From positions 1-38,502 of the forward strand of contig JAEPND010000018.1 of NCBI GenBank assembly GCA_017643585.1: DNA of 38,502 nt, in the 5' to 3' direction. Positions within the stretch are counted from its first letter, which is position 1, and every line of letters starts with the position of its first letter. The DNA comes from Maricaulis sp. (lineage in GTDB: Bacteria; Pseudomonadota; Alphaproteobacteria; Caulobacterales; Maricaulaceae). This document shows positions 1 to 7,836 of the stretch, one piece after another. The notes beneath the pieces were generated by a model, which was not told the origin of the DNA, did no database searches, and worked only from the letters and a program-made list of their open reading frames with translations. Made by a program: the position numbers and the translations under genes.

Positions 1-750
1 GAACCGGTTGGTATCGACGCGGTGACGCTGGACGTGATGAAGTCGATCGACCGGGTGTTCACGAAGTATCCCTTCTTCGGGTCGCGCCAGATCGCTGCGT
101 ATCTGCGCCGGGAAGCGATCATCGTTGGACGCCACCGGGTGCGGCGGTTGATGGCGAAGATGGGGCTGGAAGCGATCTACAAGCGGCCGCGAACCGGCCA
201 GCCGCATCCCCACCACCGGGTCTATCCGTATCTGCTCCGGGGCATGGCGGTCGAACGGGCCAACCAGGCCTGGTGTGCCGACATCACCTTCATCCCGGTC
301 CGCCACGGCTTCCTCTATCTGGTGGCGATCATGGACTGGGCGACGCGCAAGGTCCTGAGCTGGCGGCTCTCCAACACGATGCATGCGGACTTCTGCGTCG
401 AGGCACTGCAAGACGCCATCGCCCGCTTCGGCCCACCGCAGATCATGAACACGGATCAGGGCAGCCAGTTCACCGGGGCGGCCTGGATCACCACGCTCAG
501 TGAGGCCGGGGTCCAGATCTCGATGGATGGCCGCGGCCGCTGCATGGACAATACCTTCATCGAGCGACTGTGGCGGTCATTAAAGCAGGAGGCGATCTAT
601 CTTGAGGAGCTGAACGATGGCTTCGCTGCGCACCGGACCATCAAAAACTGGATGATCTTCTACAACACAGAGCGGCCTCATTCCGCCCTCTTGCGGCGTA
701 TGCCGCAAGAGGCATACTGGGGCTCAAGAGACGAAAAACAGGCGGCATGA
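1..750 (+). CDS. IS3-family transposase OrfB, 5' end outside window
   Basis: This is the DDE integrase-type catalytic subunit (OrfB) of an IS3-family transposase, normally made as an OrfAB fusion by a -1 frameshift. The frame is open to the first base of the window, so the GTG at 22 is not the true start. An HTH_21-like segment (YPFFGSRQIAAYLRR, then RVRRLMAKMGL) comes first. The rve core follows, with catalytic Asp in WCADITF, Asp in NTDQGSQFT and Glu in TFIERLWRSLK. The C-terminal YNTERPHSAL motif is typical of the family. All three acidic residues are present, so the visible part could be active. It stops 62 bp before the terminal repeat. Confidence 0.9.
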   Translation, partial: EPVGIDAVTLDVMKSIDRVFTKYPFFGSRQIAAYLRREAIIVGRHRVRRLMAKMGLEAIYKRPRTGQPHPHHRVYPYLLRGMAVERANQAWCADITFIPVRHGFLYLVAIMDWATRKVLSWRLSNTMHADFCVEALQDAIARFGPPQIMNTDQGSQFTGAAWITTLSEAGVQISMDGRGRCMDNTFIERLWRSLKQEAIYLEELNDGFAAHRTIKNWMIFYNTERPHSALLRRMPQEAYWGSRDEKQAA

Positions 751-812
751 CAACAATCCCGGATACACCTTAACTCAGCCGCCAAACTGTCCGGAAAACC
801 GGGACCACTTCA
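1..812 (+). mobile_element. Right part of an IS3-family insertion sequence
   Basis: The window opens inside an IS3-type transposase gene and the element ends about 60 bases after its stop codon. The last bases (786-812) read ACTGTCCGGAAAACCGGGAC and then CACTTCA. Read from the other strand this is a TGAAGTGGTCCC-type terminus, which fits the TG...CA ends of IS3 elements. The left end, the first frame (OrfA) and the other terminal repeat lie outside the window, so target duplication and intactness cannot be judged. The element ends 60 bp from the 3' end of uvrB and does not interrupt it. Confidence 0.8.
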
Positions 813-871
813 AGCCCCAACCCATAAAATGGTTCGGCCTCTTTCGCTAATTGCTTCGGAGGGCGAGCATC

Positions 872-3034
872 CTACTCCCCGGTCAGCCCCTTAATCTCAT
901 CCCGCAGTCGCGCCGCTTCCTCAAACTCCAGATCCGCAGCAGCTTCCCGCATCCGCTTCTCCAGGTCCGCCACCACAGCTGCCAGGTTCTCACCCACCAG
1001 CTCTGCCTGACCTCCATCGGAGACACCTTCCGGACGACCTGTGGCCCGCTTGCCGCGCCCCTTGGCAGCAACATTCCGTCCCTTGGCCTGGCTTTCCATA
1101 ACCTCTTCAAGAATATCGCTGATCGCACGCGTGATCGTTTTCGGCGTGATGCCGTGTTCCTCGTTATAGGCGATCTGCTTGGTGCGGCGGCGGCTGGTTT
1201 CGTCCATGGCGCGTTGCATGGAGCCGGTGGTGGTGTCGGCGTAGAGGATGACCTTGCTGTCCGCGTTGCGGGCAGCGCGGCCGATGGTCTGGACCAGTGA
1301 GGTTTCGGAACGCAGGAAACCTTCCTTGTCAGCGTCGAGAATGGCGACGAGGCCGCATTCGGGGATGTCGAGACCCTCGCGCAGGAGGTTGATGCCGATC
1401 AGTACGTCATAGGCGCCCAGGCGCAGGTCGCGGATCAGCTCGATGCGTTCCACCGTGTCGACATCGGAGTGCATGTAGCGGACTTTCAGCCCCTGCTCAT
1501 GCATGTATTCGGTGAGGTCCTCGGCCATGCGCTTGGTCAGGGTGGTGATCAGGGTGCGATAGCCCTGTTCGGTGGTCTTGCGGACCTCGTCGATGACGTC
1601 ATCGACCTGGCTGGCGCCATCCTTGGCCACCGGGCGGACTTCCACCGGCGGGTCGATGAGGCCGGTCGGGCGGATGACCTGTTCGGTGAACACGCCGCCG
1701 GTCTGGTTGAGCTCCCACGGGCCGGGCGTGGCCGAGACCTCGACGGTTTGCGGGCGCATGGCTTCCCACTCCTCGAATTTGAGCGGACGATTGTCCAGGC
1801 AGGAGGGCAGGCGGAAGCCGTGATCGGCCAAGGTTTTCTTGCGGTTATAGTCGCCGCGATACATCGCCCCGAGCTGGGGGATGGAGACATGGCTCTCATC
1901 GGCAAAGACGAGGGCGTTTTCCGGCAGGTATTCGAACATGGTGGGCGGCGGCTCGCCCGGTTTGCGGCCGGTGAGATAGCGGGAATAATTCTCGATGCCG
2001 GCGCAGGAGCCGGTGGCCTCGAGCATTTCCAGGTCGAACTCGGTGCGCTGTTGCAGGCGCTGGGCCTCGAGCAGCATGCCTTCCTTTTCCATCCAGGCGA
2101 GGCGTTCCTTCAGCTCGGCCTTGATCTGGACGATGGCCTGGTTGAGCGTCGGGCGCGGCGTGACGTAGTGGGAATTGGCGTAGAAGCGCACGCTTTTCAG
2201 CTGGGTGTGGGTCTTGCCGGTGAGCGGGTCGAACTCGGTGATGTCCTCGACCTCGTCGCCGAAGAAATTGATGCGCCAGGCGCGGTCGTCATAGTGGGCG
2301 GGGAAGACTTCCAGATTATCGCCCTTGAGACGGAAGGTGCCGCGGATGAAGGCGGCGTCATTGCGCGTGTATTGCAGGTCGACCAGCTGGCGCATGACGG
2401 CGCGCGGGTCCACCGTGTCGCCCGGCTTCACGTCGAACGTCATCGCCGTATAGGTCTCCACCGAACCGATACCGTAAATGCAGGAGACCGAGGCGACGAT
2501 GATCACATCATCGCGCTCCAGGATGGAGCGGGTGGCCGCGTGGCGCATCCGGTCGATGGCCTCGTTGATGCTGGATTCCTTCTCGATATACGTATCCGTC
2601 CGCGGCACATAGGCCTCGGGCATGTAGTAGTCATAATATGATACGAAGTACTCTACAGCATTGTTCGGAAAAAAGGATTTGAACTCGCCATAGAGCTGGG
2701 CGGCGAGGGTCTTGTTGGGGGCGAGGATGAGGGCCGGGCGCTGCACGGCCTCGATGATCTTGGCCATGGTGAAGGTCTTGCCGGTGCCGGTGGCGCCGAG
2801 CAGGACCTGGTCGCGCTCACCATCCTTGAGGCCTTCCACCAGCTCCTTGATGGCGGCGGGCTGGTCGCCCATCGGCTCGAATTCGGAGACACACTGGAAA
2901 CGCAGGCCGCCTTCGGCCTTTTCCGGGCGATCGGGGCGGTGCGGGGTCCAGGTGTCCGGCGTCTCGGTCGGCAGCGTGTCGAGCACGAAGTCTTCCGGCG
3001 CGGTCAGGGTGTCATCAACGGTAAGCTTGGCCAT
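872..3034 (-). CDS. uvrB: Excinuclease ABC subunit UvrB
   Basis: UvrB is the damage-verifying helicase-like subunit of nucleotide excision repair. It receives DNA from UvrA and recruits UvrC. The 720-residue product has the Walker A motif GATGTGKT at about 80-87, the aromatic beta-hairpin [16 protein letters not shown] at about 129-144 that inserts between the strands, the DESH box, the motif VI region QTIGRAARN and a C-terminal UVR domain ([15 protein letters not shown]) that contacts UvrC. About 45 extra N-terminal residues precede the usual start of homology. This is common in alphaproteobacteria, and the ATG at 3034 is the only obvious start. The gene is monocistronic, and no clear terminator is seen before the IS element. 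Confidence 0.98.
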   Translation of the reverse strand: MAKLTVDDTLTAPEDFVLDTLPTETPDTWTPHRPDRPEKAEGGLRFQCVSEFEPMGDQPAAIKELVEGLKDGERDQVLLGATGTGKTFTMAKIIEAVQRPALILAPNKTLAAQLYGEFKSFFPNNAVEYFVSYYDYYMPEAYVPRTDTYIEKESSINEAIDRMRHAATRSILERDDVIIVASVSCIYGIGSVETYTAMTFDVKPGDTVDPRAVMRQLVDLQYTRNDAAFIRGTFRLKGDNLEVFPAHYDDRAWRINFFGDEVEDITEFDPLTGKTHTQLKSVRFYANSHYVTPRPTLNQAIVQIKAELKERLAWMEKEGMLLEAQRLQQRTEFDLEMLEATGSCAGIENYSRYLTGRKPGEPPPTMFEYLPENALVFADESHVSIPQLGAMYRGDYNRKKTLADHGFRLPSCLDNRPLKFEEWEAMRPQTVEVSATPGPWELNQTGGVFTEQVIRPTGLIDPPVEVRPVAKDGASQVDDVIDEVRKTTEQGYRTLITTLTKRMAEDLTEYMHEQGLKVRYMHSDVDTVERIELIRDLRLGAYDVLIGINLLREGLDIPECGLVAILDADKEGFLRSETSLVQTIGRAARNADSKVILYADTTTGSMQRAMDETSRRRTKQIAYNEEHGITPKTITRAISDILEEVMESQAKGRNVAAKGRGKRATGRPEGVSDGGQAELVGENLAAVVADLEKRMREAAADLEFEEAARLRDEIKGLTGE

Positions 3035-3152
3035 GCCCGAGATATACGCATGCGCGCCGGGAGCGGCTAGGGGGCTGCTGCCAGGGCTGTGTCAGCAGAG
3101 TGCCGGGGCCGCACCGGCCGCTGGGTCATAATCGATGAGCGCTCGGTAGTCC

Positions 3153-3173
3153 GCCGTTAATTTGCGCCGTTAA
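3153..3173 (+). repeat. Two direct GCCGTTAA half-sites upstream of a receiver gene
   Basis: GCCGTTAA occurs at 3153-3160 and again at 3166-3173, a 13-bp period, 32 bp before the preferred start of the downstream receiver gene. The pattern resembles CtrA half-sites (TTAA), but the TTAA-to-TTAA gap is 9 bases rather than the canonical 7. I record it only as a possible regulatory repeat. Confidence 0.25.
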
Positions 3174-3204
3174 CCCTGTCGGCATGGATCGGGAGAATGT
3201 CCGC

Positions 3205-3636
3205 ATGCCCATACCTCTGGAAGGTTTGAGTGTCCTGTTGATCGACGATAGTCGCGCGGTTCGAAGCGTGATCCGGGTACTGCTGCACGGTTTGGGGGTC
3301 ACCGATGTGATCGAGAGTGGCGACGGGGAGGAGGCCGTGATTCTGGCCAATACCTGTCGGCCCGATGTGGCATTGGTTGATTATGATCTGGGACAGGCGT
3401 CGGGATTGGATGTCGTCCGCGAATTGCGGGACCAGAGCCTGGCAGACGCGTCTGACCTTGTGGTTCTGCTGCTCGCGCCGGTCGATCTGCCTTATCTTGC
3501 GGATGGCGCGACGGAAGCGGGGGCAAACGCAATCCTGCCCAAGCCGATCAACGCCTCGACTTTGGGGGCAAGCCTGGAAACCGTCATCCATGCGACGCGA
3601 TTAACCGAAATTCACGCAATTCGCGCGTTTCATTAA
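3205..3636 (+). CDS. Orphan single-domain response regulator with Ala at the Thr/Ser switch
   Basis: This is a stand-alone CheY-like receiver domain of 143 residues. The acidic pair is D14-D15 (LLIDDSRA), the phosphoacceptor is D59 (ALVDYDLG) and the conserved Lys is K113 (LPKPI). The usual Thr/Ser after beta-4 (T87 in CheY) is Ala (A91, in LLAPVD), so phosphorylation-coupled switching may differ from the norm. No output domain and no adjacent kinase are present. I prefer the ATG at 3205, which has GGGAG about 10 bases upstream, over the in-frame ATG at 3184, which has no visible ribosome-binding site. It is followed 47 bp later by a second receiver gene on the same strand, probably co-transcribed. 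Confidence 0.85.
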   Translation: MPIPLEGLSVLLIDDSRAVRSVIRVLLHGLGVTDVIESGDGEEAVILANTCRPDVALVDYDLGQASGLDVVRELRDQSLADASDLVVLLLAPVDLPYLADGATEAGANAILPKPINASTLGASLETVIHATRLTEIHAIRAFH

Positions 3637-3683
3637 GCGATTGTTCAATGCCCCTTGGCAAATACGGGGTGTAGCAAAAGCTT

Positions 3684-4148
3684 GTGAGCAAGACCATGCC
3701 GACGCAATTGCTTCAAGGATTGAACATTCTGGTGGTGGAGGATGTCGAGTCCATCCGCACCTTAATTGTACGCCTCGTCGAGGGGCTGAGTGCCGAGAAT
3801 GTGTGCTCCGCCATGGACGTGGACACCGGGTTGACCGCCTTGAAGTCGCAGGTGTTTGACGCCGTTCTGCTCGACTATGAGCTGGGTGGTCGCGATGGCA
3901 TCGAGATCCTCACAGCCATTCGCAATAACCGGGTGCATCCCAATCACAAGACGCCCGTTGTCCTGCTGACCGGCCATGCGGAGAGCCATGTGGTCAAGGA
4001 AGCCGTAATGGCGGGCGCCAACGGCTATCTGGTCAAACCGGTCATGCCGGAAGTGCTCGGCCAGCGTTTGCGCAAGGTCATCGCAGCACATGAAGAGACG
4101 CTGGGGGGTAATCCGGCGACCGAAGTCGTCTGGCGTCGTACGATCTAA
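3684..4148 (+). CDS. Orphan single-domain response regulator
   Basis: This CheY-like receiver of about 154 residues has all canonical residues: E19-D20 (VVEDVES), phosphoacceptor D64 (LLDYELGG), T96 (LLTGH) and K118 (LVKPV), numbered from the GTG at 3684. A short basic tail (VVWRRTI) follows the domain and no DNA-binding domain is present. An alternative ATG start lies at 3696. It resembles the receiver encoded at 6967 more than its direct neighbour. It probably takes phosphate from a histidine kinase encoded elsewhere, and its partner and output cannot be read from the sequence. Its stop codon overlaps the convergent lipocalin gene. Confidence 0.88.
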   Translation: MSKTMPTQLLQGLNILVVEDVESIRTLIVRLVEGLSAENVCSAMDVDTGLTALKSQVFDAVLLDYELGGRDGIEILTAIRNNRVHPNHKTPVVLLTGHAESHVVKEAVMAGANGYLVKPVMPEVLGQRLRKVIAAHEETLGGNPATEVVWRRTI

Positions 4149-4720
4149 CCCGGAAGACCTGACCGGGGCATGTCTTCAATTGAATTCCATTGTTGCGGCC
4201 GGATAAGCCCGTCCGTGTTGAAACCGCGTGCACGCAGTTCAGCGAGTCTGGCCTCTATAAAGGCCTCCCCCGGCTGAGGGTCGCGAGTCAGGATCCACAG
4301 ATAGCGTCCCTGGGGCTCCGAGACGACGGCCCAGGAATAATCATCGGCCAGGTCGATGATCCAGTAATCGCCGAAAAACGGACCAAAAAAGCTGACTTCA
4401 AGCTGTGCATTGGACACCGGATCGACGATGCGTGCGCGGCCTTCCGCGATGTCGAGCGCACCGTCCAGCCCGTTTTCCCAACACCGATTGATGACGCGGA
4501 TATCGCCATCCGGTCGGCGCTCGTAGAAGGCCGTCACGCCATCGCAACCGCGCTCGAAACTATGGTCCGCGCGAACCACTTCGAACCAGAGGCCAAGATA
4601 GCGGTCCGGATCCACGCTGGGGACGGTCTCCAGCTGCGTTCCCGCAGCAAGCCTCGCGGGCGGTGGTGTGCAAGCCGTGAGGCTGATGGCAAGGCATAGA
4701 AATCCGAGTGATCGCAGCAT
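4145..4720 (-). CDS. blc: Lipocalin-family outer-membrane lipoprotein (Blc-like)
   Basis: This is a bacterial lipocalin with a lipoprotein signal peptide. The lipobox is LTAC with Cys at 17, so the mature protein should be lipid-anchored, by analogy with E. coli Blc in the outer membrane. The lipocalin signature is seen as DPDRYLGLWFEV at about 38-49, followed by C-G-V-T-A-F-Y and RVINRCWENG. Later come FFGDYWIIDL, YSWAVVSEP and YLWILTRDP, in the order of the Blc family. The length of 191 aa is normal. The family binds lipids or other hydrophobic ligands and is tied to envelope stress; the ligand here is unknown. Confidence 0.93.
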   Translation of the reverse strand: MLRSLGFLCLAISLTACTPPPARLAAGTQLETVPSVDPDRYLGLWFEVVRADHSFERGCDGVTAFYERRPDGDIRVINRCWENGLDGALDIAEGRARIVDPVSNAQLEVSFFGPFFGDYWIIDLADDYSWAVVSEPQGRYLWILTRDPQPGEAFIEARLAELRARGFNTDGLIRPQQWNSIEDMPRSGLPG

Positions 4721-4773
4721 GGGTAACCTCCGTCTCGGGTCGGAGATGACACAATCCCACTGGAGTTCAAGCC

Positions 4774-5595
4774 TTACTGGCTTAAAAGCGCGCGGCTTTG
4801 ATCATCCGCCGGGAAGAAGAGTTCGAGGCGGAGGTCGCTGATTGTCACATCGAAGGCGGAACTGACCTCCATCACGCTTGAGAACAGGGTCAGTTCAACA
4901 CCGTCACCCAGTGCATAACGCACGGTCAGGCAAGGCGTGTTCGGCACCAGAGACGGCGTGCCTGGATGGATCAGCCGAGTCAGCCGGGCGGCAAATGCGT
5001 CCAGCACAGGATCTCCGCCAGCGTGTCGGGACTCGGCCTGCAGCCGGGTCAGCATGGCCGGAGCCATCTCGTTCCAGTTGAGGATGGGCGCGCGGGCTGC
5101 TGGATCAGTCAGCATGATCTCGACCAGATTGGTGTCCGGTCCGGGGGCGCGGCCTTGCAGGAATAGCGCGCCGGTCGCATTGGCATCGAGCACGTTGAAA
5201 TGCCTGTCCAGCAGGAGAGCGGGGAAGGGGGCGTGCGCATCCATCAACCGCGTCAGGCTGGATTTCAGCGGGGCAAGCTGTTCGCTGTCCCAGCCCGATG
5301 CCCGGAAGGCCGGGCTGAAGCCCGCGCTGCCCAGGAAGCTGTTCCTGATTTCCAGCGGCAGTTCCAGACCTTCGGCCAGGCGATGGATCATCTCGCGACT
5401 GGGGATCGAGCGCCCGGTTTCCAGAAAGCTGATATGGCGCGCGGACACGTCTGTTTCGAGCGCGAGGGAGAGCTGGCTCATGCGGCGGCGCTGGCGCCAA
5501 TCCTTGAGCAATTGGCCAAAGGCCGAACGGGCCGTGGGAGCCGTGCTGGTCTGGGTCATCCTGCCAATAGAGCGCAGCCGGTGGCCAAGATCCAT
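4774..5595 (-). CDS. XRE-family regulator with MmyB-like ligand-binding domain
   Basis: This is a predicted transcriptional regulator of 273 aa. Residues about 25-85 form a helix-turn-helix of the Cro/CI type (LLKDWRQRRRMSQLSLALE, then SARHISFLETGRSIPSREM). The rest matches the MmyB-like, PAS-like ligand-binding domain of this family (ALLLDRHFNVLDANATG, then a long C-terminal region). Family members often control a neighbouring, frequently divergent gene. Here the divergent neighbour is a small membrane protein. The start is uncertain: the ATG at 5595 lies inside a palindrome, while the ATG at 5559 begins closer to the conserved domain. Neither has an ideal ribosome-binding site. Confidence 0.85.
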   Translation of the reverse strand: MDLGHRLRSIGRMTQTSTAPTARSAFGQLLKDWRQRRRMSQLSLALETDVSARHISFLETGRSIPSREMIHRLAEGLELPLEIRNSFLGSAGFSPAFRASGWDSEQLAPLKSSLTRLMDAHAPFPALLLDRHFNVLDANATGALFLQGRAPGPDTNLVEIMLTDPAARAPILNWNEMAPAMLTRLQAESRHAGGDPVLDAFAARLTRLIHPGTPSLVPNTPCLTVRYALGDGVELTLFSSVMEVSSAFDVTISDLRLELFFPADDQSRALLSQ

Positions 5596-5610
5596 TACCT
5601 CGCGGGTAAT
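5594..5610. promoter_or_regulatory. Palindromic putative operator of the XRE regulator
   Basis: ATTACC-TCGCG-GGTAAT is a perfect 6+5+6 inverted repeat between the XRE regulator and the divergent membrane-protein gene. It overlaps the ATG at 5595. A dimeric helix-turn-helix regulator could bind here and control both genes, including its own. No binding data are available. Confidence 0.45.
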
Positions 5611-5664
5611 TGATGTGGTGACCCCGGGCGGGCTTCAATCCGTGGCATTGTGATGGAGAGCAAT

Positions 5665-6063
5665 ATGCAAGCGAAACACGTTACCCTGCCGGCCTGGACC
5701 CTGATCATTTCCGGCCTGCTGACCGCGTTGGCGGTGCTGCCGCCGCTTCGGCCTGTCCTGGTGACATTCGGTGATTTGGCCTTCTGGCCGCTGGATGGGA
5801 CGCCAGGCACGCTGGACAGTGTCCACCTGCTGGTTGCTGCCGTGGCCGGTGGCCTGATGACGGGCTGGGGCGTGTTCATGCTGGCCCTGTCAAAGGACTG
5901 CGACCTGTCCAAGGCGTTGCTCTTGGGCGCGCTGACCTGGTTTGTCGTTGATTCATCCGGTTCCGCGATCGCGGGCGCGCCGATGAATGGCGTCTTCAAT
6001 CTGGGTTTTCTGGCCCTGATGTTGTGGCCGGTCCTGGCCAGCCGCAAGGCGCAGCCGGCGTAA
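5665..6063 (+). CDS. Small integral membrane protein, function unknown
   Basis: The product of about 132 aa is very hydrophobic, with four likely membrane segments: WTLIISGLLTALAVLPPL, LLVAAVAGGLMTGWGVFML, ALLLGALTWFVV and VFNLGFLALMLWPVL. I do not recognise the family with certainty. The ATG at 5665 has GGAG 6 bases upstream and is preferred to the in-frame GTG at 5650. It is divergent from the XRE regulator with a shared 69-bp promoter region carrying a palindrome, so it is a natural candidate for that regulator's target. A hairpin with a short T run follows. Confidence 0.7.
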   Translation: MQAKHVTLPAWTLIISGLLTALAVLPPLRPVLVTFGDLAFWPLDGTPGTLDSVHLLVAAVAGGLMTGWGVFMLALSKDCDLSKALLLGALTWFVVDSSGSAIAGAPMNGVFNLGFLALMLWPVLASRKAQPA

Positions 6064-6073
6064 ACGACACCCG

Positions 6074-6103
6074 CGCCTCCCGGCCCGTGTCGGGAGGCGT
6101 TTA
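6074..6103 (+). terminator. Hairpin terminator after the membrane protein gene
   Basis: CGCCTCCCG and CGGGAGGCG form a perfect 9-bp stem with an 8-base loop, followed by TTTAT. The T run is short. The hairpin lies between convergent genes and may serve both. Confidence 0.6.
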
Positions 6104-6119
6104 TCCGTGGCGGGAGAGA

Positions 6120-6512
6120 TCAGGCGTCGTCGTAGACGTCCGCCTCGATCACTGCGTCCAGCCCGATCTCGATATAATCACCCATCAGCGGCGCACCGAG
6201 CAGATAGTCTGCTGTCGGCGTGGTCCGTCGCTCGCGAGCGGTATTGACGACACGCGGAAAGTCCCGGCCCTCAAAATCGCCCCGACCGATCCAGTACAGC
6301 GCCACGAGTTCGGCCTGGGCCTCCTCATCCAGTCCATCAATCCAGGCTTCGATTTCATCGCGCCCTTCATCGGTCTGGCCTGTCTGCAGGGTTTCCACCG
6401 CATCGGTTTCCGCGGTGTCCTGATCGCGTTCGAGATCGTCGATCTGTTCCTTGCCGTCATATCCGCGAGCCCGGACAATCAGGTCCCGCACGGCTTTCTC
6501 GGCAATATTCAT
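6120..6512 (-). CDS. DUF3775 domain protein
   Basis: This acidic 130-aa protein of unknown function matches my memory of the DUF3775 family of alphaproteobacteria. The N-terminus is a helix with MNIAEKAVRDLIVRARGYD. The core reads LDEEAQAELVALYWIGRGD at about 60-78. The C-terminus reads TADYLLGAPLMGDYIEIGL at about 99-117. No catalytic motif, signal peptide or membrane segment is seen. It stands alone, convergent with the membrane-protein gene, and has a repeat-rich non-coding region upstream. The role is unknown. Confidence 0.75.
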   Translation of the reverse strand: MNIAEKAVRDLIVRARGYDGKEQIDDLERDQDTAETDAVETLQTGQTDEGRDEIEAWIDGLDEEAQAELVALYWIGRGDFEGRDFPRVVNTARERRTTPTADYLLGAPLMGDYIEIGLDAVIEADVYDDA

Positions 6513-6966
6513 GGCTTCACCTTCCGTTTACACGCGTCAAACTCAGGCATGATTGCAACACTAACACGATTTCGATGCGCTGTGACCCGCCGCCGCGCGA
6601 CGGCGCGTCGCGGGGGAAAATGCGTCGGCGAGACTGAGGTGTAACAAACGCCCCTCAACACCGTCACCCCGATGAAGATCGGGGCCCAGTTCGAAGGGTG
6701 CAGATGTTTGAGGTGATGTTGCTTTCTGGAGCCAGAACGAGCCATGTGAACTGGGTCCCGGCCTTCGCCGGGATGACGTTGAGGGGGTGGACAAGCGTGG
6801 ACCAATTCAACCAAGCGTCTTCACCCGGACGTGCCGGGGAATTGCGCGGGGGAGCATCAAGCTTCACCTCCTGCGCAGCCGATCTCCGATGGTCAAGACT
6901 TGGTTAAGACCGCTGGGGCAGTATTCGGGTAAGCGTTCTGATTCTTTCATCGCGTCAGCGGGATCC
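6513..6966. other. Non-coding region with a dispersed palindromic repeat
   Basis: No convincing gene lies in these 454 bases. Open frames here are short, lack conserved features and run through a repeat element (6661-6778). The last ~150 bases should hold the promoter of the receiver gene at 6967. An in-frame extension of that gene to 6787 exists but is rejected, because it would translate the repeat flank. Confidence 0.6.
6661..6778 (+). repeat. Dispersed intergenic palindromic repeat, family A copy 1
   Basis: The element of about 118 bp has imperfect inverted ends. The left end contains CCCCGATGAAGATCGGGG and the right end contains CCCGGCCTTCGCCGGG, so each end is itself a hairpin. A second copy lies at 13190-13306 with the same ends and a diverged middle. 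Both are intergenic. This looks like a REP- or MITE-like genomic repeat. Confidence 0.8.
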
Positions 6967-7476
6967 ATGTCTGGAAGTTTTGACCGAATTCGAGTTCTGA
7001 TCGTCGAGGACAATGCGCACATGTCCACGATCCTGCGGACTATTCTTCAGGGTTTTGGTGTACGCACGATCGTCGAGGTGCGTGACGCGGCCGACGCTTT
7101 CGAGACGATGCGGGATGTGAACCCGGATTTTGCCCTGGTCGATTATATGCTGGGCGATCTGAACGGGCTGGAGTTCACCCGCCTGGTCCGAACGGCTTCG
7201 GACAGTGCCAACAAGTATCTGCCGATCATTATGGTCACGGGTCACACGGACAAGTCCAAGGTGCTCGAGGCGATCAATGCCGGCGTCAACGAATACCTTG
7301 CCAAGCCCGTACGCCCGGTAGACCTGTTCCATCGTATCTCCGCCCTGATTGAGCGCCCCCGTCGCTTCGTCAAGGCCGCGACCTATTTTGGTCCGGACCG
7401 CCGTCGCCGCCAGGATCCGCGCTATAATGGTCCCTGGCGTCGCTCGACCGATGAAGAACGGGCCGAGGCCAGCTAG
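6967..7476 (+). CDS. Single-domain response regulator with C-terminal GPDRRRR motif
   Basis: This receiver protein of 169 aa has all the key residues: E14-D15 (IVEDNAH), phosphoacceptor D59 (LVDYMLGD), T91 (MVTGH) and K113 (LAKPV). After the domain comes a basic tail with FGPDRRRRQDPRYNGPWRR at about 141-159. GPDRRR-type tails recur in alphaproteobacterial receivers (from memory), but their role is unknown to me. The ATG at 6967 starts six residues before the first beta strand and is preferred over the longer frame. No partner kinase is nearby. It is the third orphan receiver within 4.3 kb. Its stop codon overlaps that of the convergent gene in a CTAG. Confidence 0.88.
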   Translation: MSGSFDRIRVLIVEDNAHMSTILRTILQGFGVRTIVEVRDAADAFETMRDVNPDFALVDYMLGDLNGLEFTRLVRTASDSANKYLPIIMVTGHTDKSKVLEAINAGVNEYLAKPVRPVDLFHRISALIERPRRFVKAATYFGPDRRRRQDPRYNGPWRRSTDEERAEAS

Positions 7477-7796
7477 GCCGGTTCGATGCGCCGATAGGCA
7501 TCGAAGGCAATCACCACATCCTTGGCATCCACGACTTTGCGCTTGCGAATGATCGCTGCGAAGTCGGCATTATTGATCAGAAGCTCCGGGCCGATTTGTG
7601 TCAGCTCATGCCGCTGGATTAGCGCGCTGTCGCATGCGAGCGGCAATCCGCAACCGGATTGACAGGCGATCGCATCGGCCTCGCCAAGCAGGGCATGCAT
7701 GGCTTCGGCAGTTGTCCTGTCGAGGACGAGCGTGCGCCCGTAATCATCAAAGCGGACCTGGGATAGATCAAAACGAATTCCACGCGCTGAGGTCAT
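7473..7796 (-). CDS. Conserved-looking hypothetical protein downstream of threonine aldolase
   Basis: I do not recognise this 107-aa protein. The ATG at 7796 has a strong GGAGG 5 bases upstream and is chosen over an in-frame upstream ATG at 7817. There is no signal peptide or membrane segment. A Cys-containing stretch (ACQSGCGLPLACD, about 48-60) is conspicuous, as is the basic segment AAIIRKRKVVDAKDVV near the end. It lies 40 bp downstream of the threonine aldolase gene on the same strand, so the two are probably co-transcribed. The Cys pattern (C-x3-C-x5-C) might bind a metal, but that is speculation. Confidence 0.6.
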   Translation of the reverse strand: MTSARGIRFDLSQVRFDDYGRTLVLDRTTAEAMHALLGEADAIACQSGCGLPLACDSALIQRHELTQIGPELLINNADFAAIIRKRKVVDAKDVVIAFDAYRRIEPA

Positions 7797-7836
7797 GCTT
7801 TCCTCCATTGCACGCATAAAGTGTACTCTTTTTGTT

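Noticed and set aside
1469-2641. 390-residue plus-strand open frame inside uvrB
   Set aside because: It is antisense to conserved uvrB coding sequence; high-GC codon bias keeps the opposite frame open.
3157-3174. Possible full CtrA box upstream of the first receiver gene
   Set aside because: The two TTAA half-sites are 9 bases apart rather than 7, so the canonical site is not met; kept only as a direct repeat.
6787-6966. N-terminal 60-residue extension of the third receiver protein
   Set aside because: It would translate repeat-flanking DNA, lacks a ribosome-binding site, and the ATG at 6967 fits receiver starts.
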